Below are positions 6,640 to 11,681 of a stretch of 11,681 bases of DNA, one piece after another. The notes below the pieces were generated by a model that had not been told where the DNA came from, searched no databases, and saw only the letters and a list, made by a program, of their open reading frames with translations. The DNA is from JAVBKP01 sp031553975 (lineage in GTDB: Bacteria; Bacillota; Clostridia; Peptostreptococcales; Anaerovoracaceae). Both the position numbers and the translations under genes were made by a program. Location of the stretch: NCBI GenBank assembly GCA_031553975.1, contig JAVBKP010000055.1:1-11681 (forward strand). The letters are read 5' to 3'. Positions within the stretch are counted from its first letter, which is position 1; each line of letters begins with the position of its first letter.

Positions 6640-8319
6640 ATGGAATTCAAAAGTGATATCCAGATTGCCCAAGCGGTGCAACCAGTGGTAGTCAATGAGA
6701 TTGCGAAGAAGCTAAATATTGATGAGGAATATTTAGAGTGTTATGGAAAATACAAAGCCAAGGTAGACTATAATATTTTAAAAAAATATGAAGATAAGCA
6801 AAACGGAAAGCTGATTCTTGTAACAGCCATTAACCCCACACCAGCAGGTGAGGGGAAAACCACCACAACTGTTGGATTGGGCGATGCTCTTAACAAAATC
6901 GGCAAGAAAACAGTCATAGCCCTAAGAGAACCATCTCTTGGTCCTGTATTTGGCGTAAAAGGGGGCGCAGCAGGTGGCGGATATGCACAGGTAATTCCTA
7001 TGGAAGATATCAACCTTCACTTCACAGGAGACTTGCACGCTATAACCACAGCCAACAATCTGATTGCAGCACTACTTGACAATCACATCCAGCAGGGCAA
7101 CGCCCTTGGCATAGATGTTAGAAGGATCATTTGGAAGCGCTGCATGGACATGAACGACAGGCAAGTTAGGTTTATGGTCAATGGACTGGGCGGTAAGACC
7201 AATGGTACGCCAAGGGAAGATGGGTTTGATATTACGGTAGCGTCAGAGATTATGGCCATTTTTTGTTTATCTAACAATATTTTGGAGTTAAAAGAAAAAG
7301 TATCTAGGATTATTATTGCCTATAATTTTGAAGGAAAACCAGTCACAGTAGGGGACCTAAAAGGGCAAGGGGCTGTAGCAGCGTTGCTAAAAGATGCGCT
7401 GAAGCCCAACTTAGTACAGACATTAGAGCAAACACCAGCATTTATTCATGGTGGACCTTTTGCCAATATTGCCCATGGTTGTAACAGCATTATGGCCACG
7501 AAAACGGCCTTAAAATTTGGTGATTATGTAGTGACCGAAGCTGGATTTGGGGCGGACTTAGGAGCTGAAAAGTTCATTGATATCAAATGCAGGCTTTCAG
7601 GGTTAAAACCAGATGCTGTAGTGATCGTAGCCACTGCTAGGGCGTTAAAGCTACACGGCGGGGTCAAAAAACCAGATTTGAATACAGAAAATGTAGAGGC
7701 ATTGGAAGTTGGTATCCAAAACTTGCTAAAACATGTAGAAAATGTAAAGAATGTATTTGGACTTCCTGCTGTGGTTGCCATTAACAAATTCCCCACAGAT
7801 ACAAAGGCGGAACTTGATTGCATTGAGGAAAAATGTAAAGAGTTAGGTGTCAACGTGAAGCTATCCGAGGTTTGGGAAAAGGGTAGCGAAGGCGGGAAAG
7901 ATTTGGCAGAAGAAGTGATTAGGGTTATTGAAGAAGAGCCCAATGACTTTAAGTTCTGTTATGATGAAAATCTTCCAATTAGGGAAAAAATTCAGGCCAT
8001 TGCCAAGAATATATATGGTGCAGATGGTGTAGACTTTACCAGTGGGGCATCAAAACAAATGGGAGAGTTAGAAGCCTTGGGATATGGCAATTTACCAATC
8101 TGTATGGCGAAGACCCAGTATTCCTTGTCTGATGATCAGACAAAATTAGGAAGACCTTCTGGATTTAAGATTAGTGTTAGAAACCTAAAGCCATCCATTG
8201 GCGCAGGGTTTATTGTGGCACTGACAGGCGAGATTATGACCATGCCAGGATTGCCTAAAGTCCCATCAGCTGAGTCTATTGATGTGGATGCCACTGGAAA
8301 AATCTCAGGGTTATTCTAA
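6640..8319 (+). CDS. fhs: Formate-tetrahydrofolate ligase
   Basis: Cytoplasmic enzyme that makes 10-formyl-tetrahydrofolate from formate, tetrahydrofolate and ATP. It is the entry of formate into the methyl branch of the Wood-Ljungdahl pathway, or reverse flow in purine and amino-acid fermenters. It has 559 residues, the usual length. Signatures: P-loop TPAGEGKTT (67-75), EPSLGPVFGVKGGAAGGG (98-114), and DINLHFTGDLHAITTANN (123-140). The C-terminus ends ATGKISGLF, as in most members. The frame is open from a TTG at 6625, but the ATG at 6640 is preferred: GGAG (6627-6630) lies 9 nt upstream and MEFKSDIQIAQ matches the usual family N-terminus. It closes the operon starting at 4229. No clear terminator follows in the 106-bp gap. 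Confidence 0.98.
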   Translation: MEFKSDIQIAQAVQPVVVNEIAKKLNIDEEYLECYGKYKAKVDYNILKKYEDKQNGKLILVTAINPTPAGEGKTTTTVGLGDALNKIGKKTVIALREPSLGPVFGVKGGAAGGGYAQVIPMEDINLHFTGDLHAITTANNLIAALLDNHIQQGNALGIDVRRIIWKRCMDMNDRQVRFMVNGLGGKTNGTPREDGFDITVASEIMAIFCLSNNILELKEKVSRIIIAYNFEGKPVTVGDLKGQGAVAALLKDALKPNLVQTLEQTPAFIHGGPFANIAHGCNSIMATKTALKFGDYVVTEAGFGADLGAEKFIDIKCRLSGLKPDAVVIVATARALKLHGGVKKPDLNTENVEALEVGIQNLLKHVENVKNVFGLPAVVAINKFPTDTKAELDCIEEKCKELGVNVKLSEVWEKGSEGGKDLAEEVIRVIEEEPNDFKFCYDENLPIREKIQAIAKNIYGADGVDFTSGASKQMGELEALGYGNLPICMAKTQYSLSDDQTKLGRPSGFKISVRNLKPSIGAGFIVALTGEIMTMPGLPKVPSAESIDVDATGKISGLF

Positions 8320-8425
8320 TACAAAAAACATAAATATAAAGATGTAAAAGGCATTGGATTCTTGTAACCGATAGCCATGAAATACATAAAAACTTATAAC
8401 GTATAACTTAATAGGAGGAATTAAA

Positions 8426-10072
8426 ATGAGTGATGGCGCAAAGCGTATAAAGTATGCGACCGATTTTAAAGGACAATTTACAGTAAGAGGAATGGTATTA
8501 GGCGGTATTGGTGCTGCTATTTTGACCATGAGTTCGTTATATGTGGCACTAAAGCTGGGGGCACTTCCGTGGCCAATTATATTCGTGGCTTTGGTGTCTA
8601 TGTTTGGGCTAAAGCTGATGGGGAATACCAATATCAATGAGATCAATGTAACACATACAGCCATGTCTGCTGGTGCTATGACTGCTGGCGGCTTGGCTTT
8701 TACTATTCCTGGTATATACATGCTCAATCCAGATGCCAAAGTGTCATTATGGGCGCTCTTTGCGGTGGTATTTAGCGGTGTTATCCTAGGGCTGGTATTT
8801 TCACTTTTAATTCGAAAATACTTTGTAGAGACAAAACAGTTGCCGTATCCTATGGGACAAGCAGCAGCGGAGACATTAATCATAGGAGATGAAGGCGGGA
8901 AAAAATCTGTTTCACTCTTTGCTTCTTTTGGATTTGCAGGGATTTTTACCATACTAAGGGATGTACCATTATTTGGCGGAAAGACATTACTACCACCATT
9001 GATAGGCAAAACCATTGCAGGTGTCAATGCCTCCATTTGGCTGTCACCCATGCTTATATCCGTAGGATACATCATAGGACCGCTTTTCTTAGGTGTGTGG
9101 TTCTTAGGGGCGATTTTGGGCGATTTTGGCATTATGGTAGCAGGAACCAACATGGGATTTTGGTCTGCCGAGGTGGCGGGGGCGATTAAGTCATCTTTAG
9201 GCATTGGACTTATGGTAGGAACTGGGGTTGGTATCATCATAAAAGGCATACTGCCACAGGCAAAAGAGATATTTGGTTCTATGTTCAAAAAAGGTGGGCT
9301 AACGGACGGGGTTAACCTGCGGGTATTTCCACTGGTCATGGCATTGGCGGTTTGTATTTTAACTTTTGTTGCCAATATGGGACTGATAGCGAGTCTTATT
9401 ACCATCTTAGGGGTTTGGCTTGCTACCTCCATGTCTGCACAGATTGTAGGGCAAACAGGCATTAACCCAATGGAAGTCTTTGGCATCATTGTGCTGCTCG
9501 TGGCAAAAGCTGTGTCTAACATTGGACAGACAGAGGCGTTCTATGTAGCGGCTGTTGTAGCCATCGCTTGCGGTTTGGCAGGAGATGTTATGAACGACTT
9601 CAAAGCAGGGTATATTGTTAAATCCAATCCACGGGCACAATGGCTAGGAGAGCTGGTTGGAGGCCTAGTGGGTTCCTTCGTGGCTGTAGGGGCTTTTTAT
9701 GTGATATTGCAAGCCTATGGTCCATCGTCATTTGGCGATGTATTTCCCGCACCTCAGGCGGGCGCTGTTGCTGCCATGGTTGGAGGCATACCTCATCTAA
9801 CTTCGTTTATAATAGGATTGATCCTTGGTTGCGTGCTTTACTGTATTAATTTTCCTGTTATGACCCTAGGGCTAGGTGTGTATTTGCCATTTTATTTATC
9901 TTTCACGGCATTCATCGGTGGGGCATTAAAGCTGATTGTTAGTAAAGCAGCACCAGAGTGGGACAAAAAAGGCACAGGGCTGATTGTGGCATCAGGACTA
10001 TTAGGTGGAGAAGCCGTAGTGGGCGTTGTGATTGCATTATTCCAAGCAATGAAAGGCATGTCGGGGCTATAG
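8426..10072 (+). CDS. OPT-family oligopeptide transporter
   Basis: Polytopic membrane protein of 548 residues with hydrophobic segments throughout. Motifs typical of the OPT superfamily are visible: NINEINVTHTAMSAGAMTAG (about 73-92), LPYPMGQAAAETL, TGINPMEVFG, GDVMNDFKAGYIVKSNPRAQ and a final VYLPFYLSFTAFIGG. Prokaryotic members are thought to import small peptides by proton coupling; metal-chelate transport is known in the YSL branch. AGGAGG (8413-8418) lies 7 nt before the ATG. The upstream 106-bp gap shows no clear terminator; a weak promoter candidate is TTGTAA (8362-8367) with CATAAA (8385-8390). The next gene is a P1-family peptidase, suggesting import followed by hydrolysis of short or modified peptides. 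Confidence 0.92.
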   Translation: MSDGAKRIKYATDFKGQFTVRGMVLGGIGAAILTMSSLYVALKLGALPWPIIFVALVSMFGLKLMGNTNINEINVTHTAMSAGAMTAGGLAFTIPGIYMLNPDAKVSLWALFAVVFSGVILGLVFSLLIRKYFVETKQLPYPMGQAAAETLIIGDEGGKKSVSLFASFGFAGIFTILRDVPLFGGKTLLPPLIGKTIAGVNASIWLSPMLISVGYIIGPLFLGVWFLGAILGDFGIMVAGTNMGFWSAEVAGAIKSSLGIGLMVGTGVGIIIKGILPQAKEIFGSMFKKGGLTDGVNLRVFPLVMALAVCILTFVANMGLIASLITILGVWLATSMSAQIVGQTGINPMEVFGIIVLLVAKAVSNIGQTEAFYVAAVVAIACGLAGDVMNDFKAGYIVKSNPRAQWLGELVGGLVGSFVAVGAFYVILQAYGPSSFGDVFPAPQAGAVAAMVGGIPHLTSFIIGLILGCVLYCINFPVMTLGLGVYLPFYLSFTAFIGGALKLIVSKAAPEWDKKGTGLIVASGLLGGEAVVGVVIALFQAMKGMSGL

Positions 10073-10081
10073 CACTGTGAA

Positions 10082-10138
10082 TTGGGGACGGTTCTAAATG
10101 AAAAAATAATCATCATATTCATTTAGAACCGTCCCAAA
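10082..10138. repeat. 57-bp palindromic element between transporter and peptidase
   Basis: GGGACGGTTCTAAATGAA (10085-10102) has a perfect inverted copy at 10118-10135. With one mismatch the repeat extends to 10082-10138 (20 of 21 positions), around a 15-base AT-rich loop. The GGGACGGTTCT core recalls short palindromes scattered in Clostridia genomes, sometimes near IS200-like transposases (from memory). It ends 2 bases before the peptidase's ribosome site, so in mRNA it would form a strong hairpin just upstream of AGGAG. It has no T tract in either direction. Confidence 0.8.
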
Positions 10139-10153
10139 CGAGGAGATAATCAT

Positions 10154-11140
10154 ATGAAAGAAATTAAGATTACGGATATAAAGGGCATCAAAATTGGCCA
10201 TGCACAAAACCCCGAAGGCGGTACAGGGTGCACCGTTCTCATGGCTGAAAACGGTGCTGTTGCTGGCGTGGACGTCCGCGGCGGCGCCCCGGCCACCCGT
10301 GAAACGGATCTTCTCGATCCAATGAACATGGTCGAGAAGGTCCACGCCGTGGTATTAAGCGGCGGCAGTGCCTATGGATTAGATGCCGCTAGTGGCGTGA
10401 TGCAATACTTAGAAGAGAAAAATATTGGTTTTGATGTGGGGGTAGGTGTTGTTCCTATTGTCACAGGGGCTTCCCTATTTGATTTGATGGTAGGAGATCC
10501 AAAGAGTCGTCCAGACAAGGCTATGGGATATGAGGCTTGCCAGAACGCCACAGAGGACAGCGCCCTTGCCCAAGGCAATATCGGGGCAGGCACCGGCGCC
10601 ACTGTAGGAAAGTTTGCAGGGCCTAGCCGCATGATGAAGGGCGGATTAGGTATCTTTGCAGGACAAGTAGGAGAACTAAAAGTGACCTCCATCGTGGCCG
10701 TAAATGCCCTAGGAGATGTAATCGACATAGATACAGGTGAGATACTAGCAGGGCTATTAAATGAAGATAGGACAGAGATGGCAGGCACAGTGAAGGCCAT
10801 GTATGAAGAATACAATAGGAGCACCAATTTGTTTAGTGGCAATACCACAATTGGATGTGTGATCACCAACGGAAAACTGACCAAGGCCCAGGCCAACAAA
10901 ATAGCCTCCATAGCCCATAATGGATACGCCAAAGCCATATCTCCTGTGCACACCATGGCAGATGGGGACAGCATATTTGTGCTATCCACAGGAGAAGTAG
11001 AGGTCATGCCTGATGTAGTAGGGGTTATGGCAGTAGAAACAATGGCGAGAGCTATTAATAATGCTGTTAGGCATGCAGAGCCTGCCTACGGTTTGAAAGC
11101 GGCTAGGCCAAAACAAGAATATGGGAATAAAATATTTTAA
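10154..11140 (+). CDS. P1-family (DmpA/S58-like) aminopeptidase, possibly non-catalytic
   Basis: 328 residues, normal for this family of self-cleaving N-terminal-nucleophile aminopeptidases that release N-terminal residues, including D- and beta-amino acids. Family motifs: DVRGGAPATRETDLL (40-54), VVLSGGSAYGLDAASGV (66-82), GNIGAGTGATVGK (141-153), NTTIG (230-234) and SPVHTMADGDSIF (263-275). The self-cleavage site normally follows KGGLG with Ser or Thr as the new N-terminal nucleophile. Here KGGLG (162-166) is followed by Ile167, Phe168 and Ala169, so autoprocessing may be lost (my alignment is by eye). AGGAG (10141-10145) lies 8 nt before the ATG. Bases 10211-10370 are about 63% GC with CGC/CGT and CTC codons, unlike the surroundings. 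No terminator follows before the toxin gene's promoter, so read-through is possible. Confidence 0.9.
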   Translation: MKEIKITDIKGIKIGHAQNPEGGTGCTVLMAENGAVAGVDVRGGAPATRETDLLDPMNMVEKVHAVVLSGGSAYGLDAASGVMQYLEEKNIGFDVGVGVVPIVTGASLFDLMVGDPKSRPDKAMGYEACQNATEDSALAQGNIGAGTGATVGKFAGPSRMMKGGLGIFAGQVGELKVTSIVAVNALGDVIDIDTGEILAGLLNEDRTEMAGTVKAMYEEYNRSTNLFSGNTTIGCVITNGKLTKAQANKIASIAHNGYAKAISPVHTMADGDSIFVLSTGEVEVMPDVVGVMAVETMARAINNAVRHAEPAYGLKAARPKQEYGNKIF

Positions 11141-11149
11141 TGTAAATTA

Positions 11150-11178
11150 TTGACAAATAAAAATAATTATGGTAACAT
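11150..11178 (+). promoter_or_regulatory. Promoter of the Hol-Tox toxin mRNA
   Basis: TTGACA (11150-11155) and TAACAT (11173-11178) are 17 bases apart. Transcription should begin near 11185, so the RNA starts with AGGATTACCGCTT, which is also found at the start of the antisense RNA. Confidence 0.85.
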
Positions 11179-11271
11179 ACATTTAGGATTACCGCTTGGC
11201 CCAGCCACTATACTATTCTTACTTGCTAAAGCAAAGATAAAGGGGTATTGGACTGTGGAAGGAGTGGTGGT

Positions 11272-11370
11272 ATGGTAACATATGAAGGCATGTTTACATA
11301 TACGTTGGTTTTGATTGGCGTAATTACAATTTGCATAATTATATACCAGAATAGAAAAAACCGCCCTTAG
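11272..11370 (+). CDS. Holin-like type I toxin peptide (Hol-Tox family)
   Basis: 32-residue peptide in the gap between the peptidase and ferredoxin-type genes. It starts MVTYEGMFTY, has one membrane span (about 9-25, rich in Ile, Val and Leu) and ends in a basic tail, QNRKNRP. The TYE near the N-terminus, the single span and the charged tail match small holin-like toxins of Firmicutes type I systems (TxpA, Fst and relatives). Such peptides insert into the cytoplasmic membrane and arrest growth when their antisense RNA is lost. The start is fixed by AAGGAG (11259-11264) 7 nt upstream. It has its own promoter, a leader of about 87 nt, a long 3' UTR and a terminator. A convergent antisense RNA covers the last codons and the 3' UTR. 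Toxicity is inferred from the family, not shown. Confidence 0.85.
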   Translation: MVTYEGMFTYTLVLIGVITICIIIYQNRKNRP

Positions 11371-11378
11371 GAGAGCGG
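11355..11378 (-). terminator. Terminator of the antisense RNA
   Basis: On the minus strand, CCGC-T-CT-CCTA-AG-G-GCGG forms an imperfect hairpin with one internal mismatch, followed by six T residues. The plus strand has no T tract after the stem, so the toxin mRNA would read through it. Confidence 0.75.
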
Positions 11379-11419
11379 CAGCCATAGTGGCACCGCCACC
11401 AAAAAAGCGGTAATCCATT
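11355..11419 (-). ncRNA. Antisense RNA antitoxin of the Hol-Tox locus
   Basis: A predicted RNA of about 65 nt transcribed against the toxin mRNA. Its promoter is consensus (11454-11426). The RNA would begin AATGGATTACCGCTT near 11419 and end at a hairpin (CCGC 11378-11375 with GCGG 11364-11361, with inner pairs) followed by six T residues (11360-11355). It is fully complementary to the last toxin codons and the start of the 3' UTR, the arrangement seen in txpA/RatA. It also contains an internal hairpin GTGGC-GGT-GCCAC (11399-11387). Boundaries are predicted, not measured. Confidence 0.8.
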
Positions 11420-11425
11420 AAGTAC

Positions 11426-11454
11426 ATAATACACTTGGCACCTAAAAGTGTCAA
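11426..11454 (-). promoter_or_regulatory. Consensus promoter of the antisense RNA
   Basis: On the minus strand, TTGACA (11454-11449) and TATTAT (11431-11426) are 17 bases apart. Both hexamers lie inside the arms of the toxin's terminator hairpin. Confidence 0.85.
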
Positions 11455-11467
11455 GTGTATTATTTTT
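11426..11467 (+). terminator. Terminator of the toxin mRNA
   Basis: ATAATACACTTGGCAC (11426-11441) pairs with GTGTCAAGTGTATTAT (11448-11463) as a 16-bp stem with one G-T pair and a 6-base loop. Five T residues follow on the plus strand (11463-11467, the first within the stem). It gives a toxin mRNA of about 280 nt and would also stop read-through from the peptidase gene. Confidence 0.88.
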
Positions 11468-11523
11468 AATAAAAAATATAATTTGACCTAGCGCAGAAAA
11501 GCCCGCCAAGCCACTATTTTGTA

Positions 11524-11552
11524 TTGACTGAGGTACATTGTTGGGATAGAAT
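11524..11552 (+). promoter_or_regulatory. Promoter of the ferredoxin-type gene at the right edge
   Basis: TTGACT (11524-11529) and TAGAAT (11547-11552) are 17 bases apart, giving a leader of about 34 nt that contains the AAGGAG ribosome site. Confidence 0.82.
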
Positions 11553-11592
11553 GTAGTTAGTTACTAATAAAAAAACTGGAAGGAGCATTAGT

Positions 11593-11681
11593 ATGGCAAA
11601 AGGAATAGTCAAAATTAATGGAGAACGTTGCAAAGGATGTGAGCTTTGCGTGTCGGTTTGTCCAAAGACAGTGCTAAAATT
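11593..11681 (+). CDS. 4Fe-4S ferredoxin-type protein, partial (cut by window end)
   Basis: Only 29 codons are in the window. Residues 13-24 carry C-x2-C-x2-C-x3-C-P (Cys13, 16, 19, 23), the ligand set of a [4Fe-4S] cluster, after MAKGIVKINGERCKG. This resembles the small delta/gamma-type ferredoxin subunit of 2-oxoacid:ferredoxin oxidoreductases (KorD/VorD), which often begins an operon with the other subunits. A stand-alone ferredoxin is also possible, since the rest is not visible. AAGGAG (11580-11585) lies 7 nt before the ATG, and a good promoter precedes it. Confidence 0.8.
   Translation, partial: MAKGIVKINGERCKGCELCVSVCPKTVLK

Noticed and set aside
6768..7943. Several minus-strand frames opposite fhs
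   Set aside because: Shadows of the conserved fhs coding sequence; no start signals or domains.
8377..8406. Short frame (MKYIKTYNV) upstream of the OPT gene
   Set aside because: No ribosome site and no sign of a leader-peptide attenuator.
8311..9522. 403-residue open frame on the minus strand, opposite the OPT gene
   Set aside because: It is antisense to a clear membrane-protein gene, and its Pro/Ser/Thr-rich composition mirrors Gly/Ala codons on the other strand. No ribosome site or domain is recognisable.
10372..11007. 211-residue minus-strand frame opposite the P1 peptidase
   Set aside because: Shadow of the sense gene, which has all family motifs.
11167..11454. 95-residue open frame on the minus strand
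   Set aside because: It lies antisense to the toxin gene across the antisense RNA and its promoter; no ribosome site or recognisable domain, and the toxin-antitoxin reading explains the region better.

Overview
The window looks like chromosomal DNA of a low-GC anaerobic Bacillota of the class Clostridia. The grounds are strong AGGAGG-type ribosome sites, TTG/GTG starts, consensus sigma-A promoters, a hybrid-cluster protein, a bacterial formate-tetrahydrofolate ligase, and the start of a 2[4Fe-4S]-type protein of the sort found in 2-oxoacid:ferredoxin oxidoreductases. I cannot name genus or species from the sequence. No tRNA, rRNA, CRISPR array or complete insertion sequence is visible.

Left part, minus strand (1-3393). 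A two-gene cell-surface operon encodes a membrane-anchored SGNH/GDSL hydrolase and a DUF4358-like lipoprotein. It has a textbook promoter (TTGACA-17-TATAAT) and ends in hairpins near the window edge. Upstream of it, separated by a terminator that works on both strands, is hcp (hydroxylamine reductase / NO detoxification) with all expected cluster ligands. Hcp is transcribed divergently from a Crp/Fnr-type regulator. A 14-bp palindrome lies between them, placed to activate hcp and to repress the regulator.

Centre, plus strand (3483-8319). After the regulator comes a tightly packed run: a degenerate HATPase/receiver-like signalling protein, a TauE/SafE (TSUP) anion exporter, a P-loop ATPase with a TTG start overlapping the exporter, and fhs. 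The packing suggests one operon joining C1 (formate/folate) metabolism to an anion permease and a regulator-like protein.

Right part, plus strand (8426-11681). An OPT-family peptide transporter is followed by a P1-family (DmpA-like) peptidase, with a 57-bp palindrome between them. The peptidase has Ile where a Ser/Thr nucleophile is expected, and its 5' part is unusually GC-rich. At the right edge a 4Fe-4S protein begins behind its own TTGACT-17-TAGAAT promoter.

The most interesting element is hidden in the 452-bp gap 11141-11592. It is a complete type I toxin-antitoxin locus: a 32-residue Hol-Tox (holin-like) membrane peptide with its own promoter and terminator, and a convergent antisense RNA of about 65 nt with a consensus promoter and terminator. 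Both RNAs begin with the same 12-nt sequence. The 5' end of the toxin mRNA is complementary to its own 3' region, and the antitoxin promoter is built into the toxin's terminator hairpin.
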